Source of the DNA: Piliocolobus tephrosceles
Taxonomy: Eukaryota > Chordata > Mammalia > Primates > Cercopithecidae
Direction of reading: 5' to 3'
DNA length: 64,000 nt
Assembly: GCF_002776525.5 (NCBI RefSeq)
Contig: NC_045436.1
Location: 162,564,830 to 162,628,829 of the forward strand
The notes below the pieces were generated by a model, which worked only from the letters and a program-made list of their open reading frames with translations, made no database searches and had not been told where the DNA came from. A program made the translations under genes and the position numbers. This document shows positions 23,955 through 36,265 of this stretch, piece after piece; the first letter of the stretch is position 1, and the number at the start of each line of letters is the position of its first letter.

Positions 23955-24110
23955 AATTTGCATAAATTGCTTAACTTCTGACAGCCAAGCTTTATTTCTT
24001 GAAAACTGAAGATAAAGTCTGTGTCATATTATGCCCATTGGGATTAAATGAGATTAAGTACTTTGTATTGCCTACATATCACCTGTTCATTGCAGGTCCT
24101 CAGTGACGTA
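23955..24110 (+). mobile_element. MIR
   Basis: 'cataaattgcttaacttctg', 'cttgaaaactgaagataaag' and 'gggattaaatgagattaagt' keep the MIR order, with the 'ggattaaatgag' phrase intact. Confidence 0.65.
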
Positions 24111-24124
24111 TTTTTCTTATTTAT

Positions 24125-24295
24125 TGTACACACCAAACTTTCTCCTTTTTGATCTTTACAATAATCAGGCAACAAAAGATTTATTTTCATTATCTCTATT
24201 TTACATTTCAAAAATGTCAAAGAGTTTAAGGGTTTTGTCTAAGTCACCCAGAAATTATCAAAAGAATCCAGATTGAAAAATCAATTCTAATTTCC
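24125..24295 (-). mobile_element. MIR, minus strand
   Basis: 'gatctttacaataatcaggc', 'ttatctctattttacatttc' and 'gtctaagtcacccagaaatt' follow the reverse-complement MIR pattern. Together with 23955-24110 it forms an inverted MIR pair about 15 bp apart. Confidence 0.6.
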
Positions 24296-24891
24296 TCTCT
24301 ACTATATAATTGCTTTTAATAAGGAATATGTGGTCAGAACTTATAATTATACAACCCAAGTCGTATTTTCTATTTATCTCTTGACATATTCTCCCCTTTT
24401 ATTTGCAGGTATTTTCTGAGTCTTTCCTCTGAATGATCTTTGCGTTTACAGATACTCCATATATAGATTTTTACAATCACTACTCTCCCACTTCCTACCA
24501 CGATGTTACTCAGATGTCTTATATCCTCCTCATTGCTTTCCCCAATTTTCCTTGGCATCTCCTTCTCTGTGTCTTTAACAATGAGACTTCCTTGTTATGC
24601 ACTGGCTTAATTTATGTATGTTTTACACAGTATTCATTGCCAAGACATCTGGTTCCTTCTCATCGCTAAAAACACATGGGAAGCAAGAATATTCATTTCT
24701 CCAATGAAAAACATGTAAATGGTTACAGTAAATAAATTAGTTGAAATGTCCCATTATTTTCTGTTCCTTTTGTTCGAAACTTATCATTTAACGTTCTCCT
24801 GCCTATATCTTCCCTCCTTTATCAAACATTTAACAAATACCTCCTATGTTTCAGATCCTTACCTTGTTGGATTGGAAAAGCAAAGATGTTA

Positions 24892-24985
24892 GATGATAGA
24901 GATAGATAGATAGGAAGATAATTTTGCATGTTTGTGTACATGTATGTGCATATGTTGGGCAGGGTGTGTGTGTGTGTATGTTTTT
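24892..24985 (+). repeat. GATA tract followed by TG-rich tract
   Basis: (GATA)-like units at 24896-24918, then tgt/tat-rich sequence ending in a (TG)6-7 run at about 24963-24978. Confidence 0.8.
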
Positions 24986-25119
24986 CCTGCCTTCAAAGAC
25001 CAGAAGGGTAAACACATCATGTTTGAAACTGTCAATGAAAACAAAGTACAATCTAGTTCTTTATCTAATTACCCTTAAGCGGTATCTATTGGTTGAACCT
25101 TATGAAATTGCCAATAATC

Positions 25120-25157
25120 CACAGTGGATCATTGTGATCACAGTGGATTATTGTGAT
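25120..25157 (+). repeat. 19-bp tandem duplication
   Basis: Unit cacagtggatcattgtgat (25120-25138) is followed directly by cacagtggattattgtgat (25139-25157), with one mismatch. The palindrome gtgatcac spans the copy junction and recurs at the end. Confidence 0.88.
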
Positions 25158-25543
25158 CACCAAAAAATGGCTGTGTTATATTGTTCAACATAATAAAAGC
25201 ATTAAAACCACTTGTTAAAAAGTGAAAGATGTACTTCCCCAGTTGTTTTTGCCATTATGAACTCAGATAACTGAATTATTCCACTTTTTAATAAATGAAT
25301 GGAATTGACCTATTTGAAGGCAGATGATGAATTAATGGTATTGACCTAATGTGGGCCTCACACAGAAGCATTTTAATTTAAGCAAAATTCTTTTTCAGTG
25401 CTACTTTTCTCACTTATAGATGTTAGTTAATATAAAGCCAAAGGATGGTAACCTACTAATTGGCCACCCAGTCTTGCCCTCTTCAAGTGGAGTATAGTGC
25501 AGAAAAGTGAGAATTCTGCCTTTCTGCACACTCACTCTCTCAT

Positions 25544-25576
25544 TCCCCCCCAACCTCCCCGCCCCCCCCCCCCCTC
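25544..25576 (+). repeat. C-rich tract (G-rich on minus strand)
   Basis: Runs of 8, 4 and about 13 C separated by short spacers. The longest C run can be split, so the minus strand has enough G runs to meet the usual G-quadruplex motif. Confidence 0.85.
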
Positions 25577-25939
25577 TCTGACTATGCTCCAAGGCAAGCT
25601 TAAGCAAATGATTTTTTTTCCACAGTCAGGCAACATTTATTCTAACCAACATTTACCCAAATCGATACATTTTAATTGAAACTAATGGCAGTTAGCTTAA
25701 ACCAACAGATTTTTCACTGGCCTAAGTACATTAAATCAATGTATGTTTCAAAATTGCCATATCTTATGTAAAACAATTCATTTCCATTTCATCCAGGACA
25801 CATTTTTATTCCACTCTAATCTGCCAAGTTAAAGAGTCGGACTGAAGTAATAGATTTTTTTTTTTTTCATACCAGCCCTAAGATCTTGAATGAAAGAAAC
25901 ATATTAATCATTCAGATATATGAAGTCACTTTCGTTTGG
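25577..25939. other. Unassigned sequence
   Basis: Contains a poly(T) run at about 25855-25868. Nothing else recognised. Confidence 0.4.
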
Positions 25940-26235
25940 TTTAACGTAACAGACATTTATTGAGCACCTACTGTTTGTGAGATACTGTGTTTGACATTCT
26001 GGAGGGTACAAAGTGATTAAGATAGAGTTTCTGCCCATAGAAGCTCATGGTTTAGTAGTGAATACCATGAACAGGATTAATTATAACATACAACAAACAG
26101 CTAGAAAAATGTGATGGAGGAAGATATTAAGTGTGACTGAAGGATTCCGGGGGAGATGTGAAGAAGGTGGCATTTAAGCTCATCTCTGAGCAATGGATAG
26201 CTCTAGTGGGAAGAACATGCTACACAGAATGAATA
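25940..26235 (-). mobile_element. L2, minus strand
   Basis: Reverse-complement L2: 'acatttattgagcacctact', 'gtttgtgagatactgtgttt', 'ctgcccatagaagctcatgg', and the more 5' block 'gaaggtggcatttaagctca' with 'gggaagaacatgctacacag'. Confidence 0.75.
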
Positions 26236-27084
26236 GATTGAACACTAACTTAGTTATGTAATGCCAGCTACTACTGCCAATGAATTCTACATTTTCAGTC
26301 TCTTAATAAAATATAAATTAATTTGTCACACACATAATAGACCATGGTGGCTGTTTCTGATGTAGAATTAATTGTTCTTAACTTGACGATTCTAAAATGA
26401 AGGTTCATTTAACTTGTGACTCTAACATCTAGGACTTAGAGCATTCTACATTTGGCAAGTAGAAGAGGAAAGAACTTGGAGAAGGCACATCTGCTTCATA
26501 ATAGCCTTAGCCAAGAAAGGGTACCAATCATTTGTGCTAATACTCCATTGGTGGGAACTGGTCTTATTGTCATACCTTGATGCAAATGGACTGGGATATG
26601 TAGACCTTTCCTGGGAAGCCACATCCTAGTGACAACTGTATTCTATGGAAGGAGTAACATGAATTTAAGTGGACCGCTATCTACTTCACTGCAATCAAAG
26701 ACACAGAGTGAGAAATACAAAGGGTTATAAATGTGGCATGGGGAGCATTCATAGAACATTTTAGAAGGTAGGAAAGGCAGAGTATAAAATGTGTTCTACA
26801 CCATCCCAAAGTGTTAATTTTACACATGAATGGGAGCCACTGAATGTTTTTGAAAGAAAATATTTTCATAAGCCTAATTATTCACTAGTGTCTGTAGCAA
26901 AACAAAACAAAAACATAGTACACAAGAGACAATAAAAATTCTGTACTAATTATGGGTGTTTACCTCATCTTTTAGGCCTCAGTTTCTCCTTCTATAAAAA
27001 GAGATGGTTGGTGTAGCCCCAAGATTTTTGGCTTTAACATGTTCCTTAATAAACTAACCAATTCCTTTTATATTTATTAATAAG
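26236..27084. other. Unassigned sequence with a MIR scrap
   Basis: A plus-strand MIR-like piece near 26965-27015 ('taggcctcagtttctccttc' then 'tataaaaagagatggttgg'). The rest is not recognised. Confidence 0.4.
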
Positions 27085-27535
27085 CATCTTCATATATATA
27101 ATATATACACACACATACACACATCATACATATGCCATTCCATATATTTACTGGCTTTGCCCTGTTATCTATCTATCTACTTGGCTTGTATTTTTATATA
27201 TATATATAATATATAAAATATATATTATATATGAAATATATATTATATAAAATATATATATTATATGAAATATATATTATATATAAAATATATAATATAC
27301 TATATAAAATATATATAAATATATATTATATATACTATATATTATATAGTATATATTTTATATTTTATATAGTATATTATATATTTATATATTATATATT
27401 ATATATTTTTATATATGTATATATATTATTTATATAATATATGTATATATATGTATGTGTATGCATTTTATATATAGTATATATATTTGTTGTATTTTAT
27501 ATATAGTATTATATATATGTATATGTGTGTGTGTA
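27085..27535 (+). repeat. AC/AT-rich tract leading into a long TA-rich low-complexity tract
   Basis: A short (AC) segment at about 27103-27125, then from about 27185 to 27530 almost only A and T in overlapping (TA)n, taaaata and tatatta units, closing with tgtgtgtgtg near 27523-27533. Many near-palindromes such as tatactatatattatatagt (about 27340) are present. Frames here that encode only Y, I, K and L are translations of the repeat. Confidence 0.95.
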
Positions 27536-27599
27536 TCGATATAGGACCTTTATAGGACTTAATCTTTCTTGGTACCAAGTAGGGGAATTAAATAAAGCA

Positions 27600-27835
27600 G
27601 AGTAAGAGAATTAAAATAAAAAGTGGTCAGGTCAAGGCTCCCTGAAAAGATGACATCTGAGCTGATACTCGTACGAATGGAGGGAGAAGAGAAAGATACA
27701 CAAAGAATAGCAGGAAAGAGGATTGGTCTAAGTGAACAATCAAATATAAAGGGCCTGACACTGAAGCTCACGGTAAGTGGACGCAAAGCAAGGAAGTCAG
27801 TGTTATTGAAAAGCAAAGAATAACAAGAATCAATC
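27600..27835 (-). mobile_element. L2 fragment, minus strand
   Basis: 'ggtcaggtcaaggctccctg', 'aaaagatgacatctgagctg', 'gtctaagtgaacaatcaaat' and 'aaagggcctgacactgaagc' follow reverse-complement L2. It covers a region overlapping the L2 at 25940-26235, so it is a separate copy. Confidence 0.65.
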
Positions 27836-27919
27836 TGTATTGGCAACCAGGAGTGGGACTGTATTTAGTCTTTTGCTACTTGAAAGAGTTTTCTATTTTC
27901 TGACTTGTAAGAGGATACG

Positions 27920-28225
27920 TCTAAATTAGATATTAATGCATAACAACCACTCTAATACTTATCAGCCTAAATCAACAACTATTTATTATTTTCTTTTAAG
28001 TATGTGGATTGGCTAGGCAGTTCTGTTAAATTGTGCTTGACTTTGTTGAACTAGGCTGGGTTTCCTCATACCTATGCAGTCAACTCATGAATTGGCTCAG
28101 CCTAGTTGGTCTTGGATAGCCTTTTCCGGGAAGATTCAGCTCTCCTCGAAATATCTCTCACGTTCCTCCAACAGGATAACCTAGGCTACTTTTCAGAGCA
28201 GAAACAAGGGTTATAGAGCCAAAAC
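27920..28225 (-). mobile_element. Ancient interspersed repeat (same family as 5790-6235)
   Basis: 'ctcatacctatgcagtcaac', 'tcatgaattggctcagccta' and 'aggataacctaggctacttt' parallel the block order in 5790-6235. More diverged than that copy. Subfamily not assigned. Confidence 0.4.
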
Positions 28226-29839
28226 AAAAATACACAAGTGCTTTTAAGGTTTTTGCTTGTATCAAGTTTGATTTTATCTCATTGGCAATGGTAAATTGCA
28301 CAGCCAAACACAGAGTCAGTGTGGAAAGAAAGGCACAAAGAATGTAATAAGGTGTGATGTAAAAATCATAAAAATTGGGCTATTAGCTCAATCAATCTAC
28401 CAGTTCTCCATTCTGTTCTCAATTATTTCTTGTGTCTTCAACATGCAAAACAAGATCATGGTATCCAAGGATCTCAAAAGATTCTGATGAACATGGCATC
28501 AGGCTTGGAGTCCAGAACTTTGTGGTCCATCTCAAACCTGGATATGTTTTTCTGATAGTTCCTCAGTTTATTGTTCTCTATGGCTTTTGACTGTGCTCTT
28601 CAGACTAACCACCCTTTTCTATTGGCCACTTCTGAAAGAGTATTAAGAAATAATCCCTTCAGAAGCTTTCTTCATACTACTGCCTGCCTGTAGTAAGTTG
28701 AGAATCCAATGCCTTTCAATAATTTCAAGTTCTTTTAATCTGACTGAAGGCAATTTTGCTAATATAATTTCCTGAATAATTTGGGGGGAGGGTGGTTGAT
28801 GCATCTGATTTGAGTTCATATTAACTCCGGAAGCCATGCCACAATGTTTTTCGAGACATGTCTTACTTTCTCTTGGCCTACCATTACTGTAAGATCATGC
28901 TTCTGTAAGACCATACCTTTAAGATTCTTAGAAGCACTTTTGTTGATCTTAAAGAAGGTGCTAGGCACCACTCCAATTCCTTCTTATGGTTATACCCTTA
29001 AGTTAATCTCTGCTCCAGGCTGTATGTTACTTTGAGAATCCCTTCCCTGTAAAGAAAACTACAGGTGAGAAACACTTTTATTTTTCCAGTATAGGAAGTC
29101 CTCATTCTGCTTGCAAACTAGCCAGATCTTTTAAAATCTTACTTCTTTTTTGTAGTACCTTATCATAAATAAGTAGTAGAAGCAACTCTTCATAAAAATC
29201 TCATTCAAATCTCAAAATTTATTTTTATCTCCCAAGTTACCATAGGCAACAGTTTTACCCTTTTTTTTTTATAATTACATAGTATAGGTTACAATTTTCC
29301 AGCCTTCTATAGCCACTCCATTACTCTATCACTATTTTGTCTTTTTTTTTTTTTTTGTCTCTTCTCACTGCCTGATCCCAAAGCTAATGTCACATATTTT
29401 ATATTTGTTATGGCAGAACCCCCCTTCTTGTACTGAAAATAACTAAAAAGGGTTTAGTTGGGAAAACAGAACCATTATAAGAAAAATGGGAATAAGGAAT
29501 TAAATCTTACATGGTTGTATGATAATATAGAGAAGTGAATATCTATAAAAAAGAAGCCAGAGGATAAGAACAAGAATCACTCATTTAAATCTTGTAAGCC
29601 AAGTACATCTGGATGCCAAAGTGGTCCCATAAAGGGAAGCTTGTGGAGAGGGCTATGGAACTTCTACTACTGTGTAATTGCTGCCAGTATGGGTCTACAG
29701 GAGGCACCTACGTCTGGGTCTTCTGTTTGTAAGCAGAGATGATAGTTGAGGAAAAAAATGCTAGACATAAAGTAGAGGGGAGGGAGGACGTGCATGTCTA
29801 CCATAGAGTCAGCATTTCTATCTGACATAGATTAGTTAT
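28226..29839. other. Unassigned sequence
   Basis: About 29400-29750 ('ttgggaaaacagaaccatta', 'ggaattaaatcttacatggt') faintly recalls an old LTR-like repeat whose consensus has 'aaacagaaccaatagg'. Poly(T) runs occur at about 29261-29270 and 29342-29356. No gene evidence. Confidence 0.35.
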
Positions 29840-30010
29840 GTATTCAGCAATTATCAAGCAAGTACTGTATGACAAGCAGTCCTTCCTTAGCAGTAGAGAT
29901 CATGGATATGAAATGCAGCATTCTCTTACATGAAGCTGCTCACAGTTGGACAAAGAGAGAAATGAGAAAAGCAACAAGCAACATAATGCTAACTGTGAAG
30001 AGATTAAGAG
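29840..30010 (-). mobile_element. L2 3' end, minus strand
   Basis: 'gtattcagcaattatcaagc', 'aagtactgtatgacaagcag' and 'catgaagctgctcacagttg' follow the reverse-complement L2 order. Confidence 0.6.
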
Positions 30011-30689
30011 ATTAGCACAGGGCTAAGAGAAGACGTTTATTTATTTATTCACTAACTTTACCAATATGTATAGAGTGCTTACCATGAAAAGGCAGTGAAG
30101 TCTTCCCACCTCATGCTGACTATGTCACCTACAGGGGGCATTGTCCAGGTATCTCCATATAGAGATTCTAATTCTTCCTCTCCTCTCCTCTTTCAGCAAA
30201 ACCAGAGGTAAACTCTGAAGCTAGAAGCAATTTAGGAAACTGTACTAATTCCAAGTGAAGAGTACCCTTAAGGATCTAACCTCCACCCTTTTGCTATAGC
30301 TTGTCTCGCTTACTTGGAGATATGGAAGAAAGGGGTATCCCTTCCATTACCCAAATTGATCCCTGACAGTCTTTATTATAATATTAACATTAAAGGAATT
30401 AATAATTTATATGGGGGAAAAAGTCATGCAATTTTTTAGCATCAATACAGTATTATACACAACAGGCATTATTAACTCTTAACTAAGAGAGGTTATTGGA
30501 AGTATGGATGCCCAGAGAGATTTGAAGATGGGGAAATGGAGACACATTTGCTTAGGCTTGCCTGTGGAAAGAGGTGGAGAAATAGTGCTAAAAAGAACTA
30601 TCATGGCATTTTACGTCCCTCCAACTTCTATGTCTTCCTTTAAACCACATTTCTTTTCTGATGCTCTGTCTTCTAGGGGCTGAGTAGTA
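30011..30689. other. Unassigned sequence
   Basis: A second short L2-like start ('tttattcactaactttacca') lies at about 30040-30090. Otherwise unassigned. Confidence 0.4.
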
Positions 30690-30860
30690 GAGTAGAAGGA
30701 GTATAAAGTCAAGGCTCTGGACAGATCTGAGTTTTTAATTCCAGCTCTGCTGCTCGTGATTTAGAGCAAGCTGCTTAATGACATGGCATCCTACTTACTT
30801 TCTCGTCACTAAAATGGAGAGAGCAGCGCTTCTCTCACAGGGTGGTTTCTGGATTGCCCA
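30690..30860 (+). mobile_element. MIR
   Basis: 'gagtagaaggagtataaagt', 'caaggctctggacagatctg', 'attccagctctgctgctcgt' and 'gatttagagcaagctgctta' keep the full MIR order through the core. Confidence 0.78.
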
Positions 30861-32099
30861 TTAAAGCAAAAAAGGAGAACCCTTCTATAAAGGGATCCAT
30901 TAATTATCGACTGCATTTTTTCTCTTAGTAATTATTATTATTAATTCCATTATTAATGACTTCCATATCACTTCTTTTAAAATGAGGATGTATATTTATA
31001 GGACTTAGGTTATATTCAAGAATAATTAATGAGATAATGTAGCTACCATTTGTTGAGGAACTGCTATACGCTGGTTGTACTATATACATTATTTCAAATC
31101 CTTACAAAAGTAAAACCCTCCCACTTTGGGATTCTCTTCACCTAATGATTCGGCCTTCAGGTAGCCCTCTCTACCTTCATTTTGTATTCTACTGAATTTC
31201 AATAGTGTAAATTTGATGTGATTCGACAGCTTAAATACCCTGTTTTTTAGAAGGTGCACTTGTATTGCTTTGGATAAAGCTGGCAATTGCATGATTATGC
31301 ACCACTAACATACCAGCAATTGCAGCAAGTGAGGCTCTTGAGAAATGAAATTAAGTTTTACCTTGGTGAGAACTTCCAAACAATTGGTTGACCCTCAGTT
31401 GGAGGCTGTGGTCATCTCTTTGAATATTTAGTTACACACAAAGATAATTAGCTATTTGATTGCTTACCTAAAGTTGACTCATGAATTTACTTGTGTAATT
31501 ATGATTTATTGAAAATCACCAGGTTTCCCAAGCTTTGCAGTTTCATTTCCTTCCTGTCAAATTTCCCAAGGGTATGTGGTGTTTATGTAGGTCATAAGTA
31601 TATATGCATCAATTTATTTATAAAAAGTATCACATTTGCTAAAAATGAGAAAAATTTCCATAGCTCTTACACCACAATGCATTTCCTGAGCGTGTCCCCA
31701 CTTTGTCAAATGGAACATTCCTCCCTTGTCTCTCCCAATACAGTCGATTTGATATGATTGATTAGAAGAAAGATTCCTTCCTAGTTCTGTTTTTCAGAAG
31801 GGAAGTGATTGGGTCTTGTGTTCATTTTTATGGTGACTGTGATGTCTGAGAACAAAGATAGTTCATGTTCAGTTGTCAAGGCTTAGGAAGCAACTGCTGT
31901 TGAGTTCCCTAAAGGCCAGAAGAACTCAGCAGAACCAAAGACCTGGATTTGATCCTATGGACTTGATTTCTTTAGGTGAATCTCGAAATACAAATACTAT
32001 TTATGGAGTCTTAGCTTTACAAAATATATAATCTATTACTTTGTAACATTCCTATTAATGCGTTCATGCATGTGGGAGTGCTACATACTACATCCAAAC
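30861..32099. other. Repeat-poor sequence
   Basis: A short minus-strand MIR piece at about 31035-31110 ('gctaccatttgttgaggaac'). 31290-31520 is AT-rich with several TAAT cores and no recognised repeat; it could be conserved noncoding DNA. The 88-codon frame at 31491-31757 is unrecognised. Confidence 0.4.
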
Positions 32100-32300
32100 C
32101 TTGGAGGTGAACACCTTAGATGTATGTCCCTGCTCTTACCACTGCTGACTACTTACTCATGACGTGACTGAGAACTACTGAACCTTTTCAGCTTCGACTT
32201 TATCTTCTCTATAAAAATGAGTAAGTCTCTTTAGCTTACAAATTATTTTGATAATCAAACATAAAGGATAGATACAGCACCTACTATCAGACCAGCCACC
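32100..32300 (+). mobile_element. MIR
   Basis: 'gtccctgctcttaccactgc', 'catgacgtgactgagaacta', 'cttttcagcttcgactttat' and 'ctataaaaatgagtaagtct' follow plus-strand MIR. Confidence 0.6.
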
Positions 32301-33529
32301 TAGGAGTCTTTAAAATGTAATATTAATCTGTATAAATAGATGACATAGTTTAATGATTGCATACTAAGATTTATGTGCCCTACATAATTATATAACACAA
32401 AATTAAGTGGGATTTTTCCTTCTGCCCTGGATTTAGTGCCTGAGGCTCAAAGCTGCAAACAAATTGGTACTGAGCTTCCTGTTTTCTAAAGAGAACTTTC
32501 AACAACTCTGTTTTGACAGCTCCTGCTGGGTCTTACTTTAAGTCACTAGAAATTGCCCTACCACCACCTGCCAAACACAGAAAGCCCACAACCCTCTTCA
32601 TGCTTAAAAAAGTAAGACTGGGAGGAAAAAAAAAATGTTGAGAATGACTAATGTGCTGGAGAATGTGGCGTTTATGATTAGAAAGGAAGTGCTCCTCCAC
32701 TCCTTTGAAAAGTCATGATGTTAAGAAGATAATTCTTAGAGACTGGCATTGTCTGAAAGAAATAAAGGCTCACATCTGTTTCTTGCTAAATGATTGATGG
32801 ACTGCAGAATCAATCAAGGTGGAAGCAAAAGAGTGGTTGGGGAGAATGACTTGCACCTTCTCAAGGTTAGGGGCTTAAATGTGCACAGAGCATGGGGTCA
32901 CAATCTCTGGAGATTTCAGAAGATGAGAAACTTGCTTTTGACAACAGGACAAAAAGAAATCACAATGTAATGTGCCTAGGAAGAAGATGGAGCAGCTTCC
33001 CACTTTATCTACATTTCTTTCAGCCTTTAAAGGGCCTTGATAAAGAAATCAGTTATTTCTGATTTCAAAGTGATCAATGCTTTGAGGTAGAAGCAGGTAC
33101 CCTGGGCTGACCATGTGATCAAAGTGAAACTAATGTGTTGGAGGCATGGATTGCTGGTAAGAAATAGAGAGAGATATGACTGCCCTAAGTGAGTCAACAG
33201 TAACAGAGTGCTGGATTAATGTTGATCACAGTTGCAGCAAAATGACACATACTCTACAGGTGGAGACCAATCCACTGATAGAGACCACCCACAATGAATG
33301 GAATAGGCCAAGCTAGAATGAGATCAAGGATTCTTTCCTGCAACTAACATGTCTGGAAAAGTGGTCCCTTTCTCACCTATTTTTCCTGCCAACATTTAAT
33401 ACAAGAGGCTTTGAAAAGAGGCAGATGCTAGAATAGGATGAAGAGGAAAAATAATGGCCCTTCCCAACCTCAGATCTCTTTGAGCCATGGGATAAGTATG
33501 AGATGAAGACAGTGATAAAATAATAATTA
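32301..33529. other. Repeat-poor sequence, about 1.2 kb
   Basis: No repeat recognised across the stretch and no long frame. Base composition is less AT-extreme than the flanks. Consistent with ordinary single-copy noncoding DNA. Confidence 0.45.
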
Positions 33530-33785
33530 AAATAATATTAATAATTATAATAGTAGCTAATACATATTTCTCTCCCTATGTCAGGCAATGTTCCAAGTGC
33601 TCAACATATAGCAAATAGTAAGAGTCATAGGATGTAGGATATTGTATTCTCTCCATTTGATTGTTGAGAAAATGGAGTCCATTTGAATTTGAGTGACTAA
33701 CCCAAGTAATGACTAAACTAAAAATCCAAAGCTAGTAGTGGTGGTTCTGGAATTCAAATCCATAGAGTCTGGATCCAGTATAAGC
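33530..33785 (-). mobile_element. MIR, minus strand
   Basis: 'tatgtcaggcaatgttccaa', 'gtgctcaacatatagcaaat', 'attctctccatttgattgtt', 'gagaaaatggagtcc' and 'ggttctggaattcaaatcca' cover nearly the whole MIR in reverse complement. Confidence 0.75.
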
Positions 33786-36164
33786 AACTTTCAGATAAAT
33801 TCAGAATTGTAATGTGAACTGAAATCTTAACAATCAAAATATACACAAATTTTCAGCAAATGACGTGTGAAGAAACTTTGACAGAGCAAGTTTAAAGACA
33901 AAGATTGCAGGTAAGCAAAATCCTTTCAAGTTTATACCTTGCCAAGCTGAAACTACTCAGTCAAGTCTTAATACACTATTTTTCAAAGCATAGCTAAACA
34001 CATCAACATATATCTAATTGAAGGCAGATAAAGGTAAAAATCCAATACATTTTTTCTAAAAAGTAATGTTTACCAATGTAACAACTACTATAATGTATAA
34101 CACTTACACAGTATATGTGAAAATTCTATGAAAATATTAGGGATAAGTATTGATGATAAAAATTATTGATTATGATATATTCAATTCATCTTCATTTTCT
34201 ATGTGTTCACCATGAGCTTTCTTTATTGAAAACAGAGAGGATAAACATAGATATATCCTCTTAAGAAACCTACTTCTCATTCTTTATATTTATGTCATTA
34301 CAATGGAAACGATAGATGCTGGATCACAGGGGATGTTTAATATTAGATTGAAGAAGATATTAAAAAGTATAGCACACTGACTAAAACAAGTCTGCACTGG
34401 CACTAGGGATGGTCCTGTTGACATGCGAGGTCTTTTCCATATCTAATTTTGATAATGTGATTGATGAGGTGATTTCTCATAAGTGGTGGAAAGAAACAAC
34501 ATCAAAACTAATCACATTATGCTGGCATTTGGAAGTCTAAATAAAAGGTATGTGAACTCATTACAGGAAGATATTTTTTCATTTGAAATTTAAATTTGCC
34601 AGCCCATCCATATTTGTCTGGAAAACTTGAGAATTTGTTTGTAGATGAAAATGACCAGAGTTGAGTAATCAGTTCCAACTGATTACAGCGTATAATAGGC
34701 AGGCTAGGGACTTCCTGGTGCTTACAGATCTGTCTTTAGAAATCTCAAGTTCAGGGAGAAGGATGTGATAACCTCAGTCTCTGTAACTATGTTTCTCTGC
34801 CCCCGGAAGGAAGAAATGACCTCCCCAGATGCTAGTGGAATTTCTCTGCAAATTTAGCTTCCCCACTGGTTTGATTTTTCTTTAACATAGGAATATTTAT
34901 AAGCTTTAAATGAGGAGAATAGATGCCTTTATTTCATCAACTTTTCAAAGATACAGTCACGGCTGTACAGCAGTCTCTACCAAAGGGGAAATTAACTTTA
35001 ACTTAAAAACACACAGCTAGACGAACTTGGGAAGTCTATCATTTTTCCAATATGCAGTATTGAAGCCCCACAGTTGCACACCCTACACTTAAGCTATCAA
35101 GAAATTAGGCTATTTGAAATGTTATAAATATGCAAGCTATACCCATTATCCTAGATGGGCAATACAATTTATGGAAGATATAATAAATAGAGGGAAATTT
35201 AGTATGTTGGTTCAATATAGAGTAGGTAATTGAAGTGCAGAATCCAAAGTAAAACCATAAACAATAATTAGATAGTGAAAAAGTGGAGAGTTGACCATGG
35301 CCCATATAATAATACAGCTGAGCATCAGCAAAGACAGAAGCCGGTTTGCAGTTGGAAGCAGATTATAAAGGGAATGTATGCTTAATAAACATCTGGAGAA
35401 GCCGTGATAATATCTGAAGAATCATCTTCTGGAGATGGGAACTCTCTAATCTTAACCTTACAATCTTAATTTGTGGAGGAACATATGATTACGTAGATGT
35501 TATTATGTACATCTGGAGGAGAGTTAGTCTGATGCCTCTGTGAGCCTCAGCATTGAGCAAATTGCAATAAAAATGTGTAGCATTGCTTAGTACAGCTAGT
35601 ATCACTGGGAGTTTGCAAGTTAAAAGTTCCCTTTGAGGTTGTTGTACTATTTACGTTCTTGGGTGCAAATAACAGAATAAATTCTGTTAGCTTTAAGCAA
35701 AAGTACAATCGACTGGAGGAATTTAAGGGGCTTGGAGCTGGAGGGTTGGACTAGGAAACTGAGCAGAGCTTGGCAACAGGAACAGACTGTATAATGTATC
35801 AGCACTTCAGCTGCAATATACACATTCTAACCAGTGTTTAACATGTGCTTAAGGGGCAATGTACCAGGAGAAAACACCTGAATGGCTGACAGTAATTTAT
35901 AGATGCACTCTTAGTTGTACCGGGACAGGGAGAGATGAAAAATGGCCCTTGGAACTTTCCTCAGCAACCGTGTGCTTTTAAGTGCCCAAAAAGTGTCACA
36001 TTTTGTGTGTCACATTATATAGTAGACACGGTACTACACACTGGGATGCAAAAGTACTAAAGCCTAGGATGTAATTTCTGTCTTTTAGGAATTTTCTTTA
36101 TATACATGAATCACTGCAGGAAGAAAAGAGAGAAACTAATACAAGAAAGAAGCTAAAAAGTAGA
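33786..36164. other. Mostly unassigned sequence, about 2.4 kb
   Basis: A minus-strand MIR scrap may lie near 34975-35060. About 35660-35800 ('gcaaataacagaataaattc', 'ctggaggaatttaaggggct') recalls an old medium-reiteration repeat that I cannot name. The remainder is unrecognised. Confidence 0.4.
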
Positions 36165-36265
36165 CACCACTACATCCTCATTTTACGTATCAGGAAAGAG
36201 AAGCACCAACAGGTATAATAACATGCCACATATTTCATTACTCGAAAGGAAGGAAGTGAATATCA
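36165..36265 (-). mobile_element. MIR fragment, minus strand
   Basis: 'catcctcattttacgtatca', 'ggaaagagaagcaccaacag' and 'aataacatgccacatatttc' resemble the reverse-complement MIR core. Confidence 0.5.

Larger units (their letters stand above)
24296..25543. other. Unassigned sequence with microsatellites
   Basis: No named interspersed repeat. It contains the simple repeats at 24892-24985 and a 19-bp tandem duplication at 25120-25157. Confidence 0.4.

Noticed and set aside
25120..25157. Possible CRISPR-like direct repeats
   Set aside because: Only two contiguous copies with no spacers, in a vertebrate genome.
27231..27437. Frame encoding only I, Y, K, L-type residues
   Set aside because: Translation of the TA-rich simple repeat.
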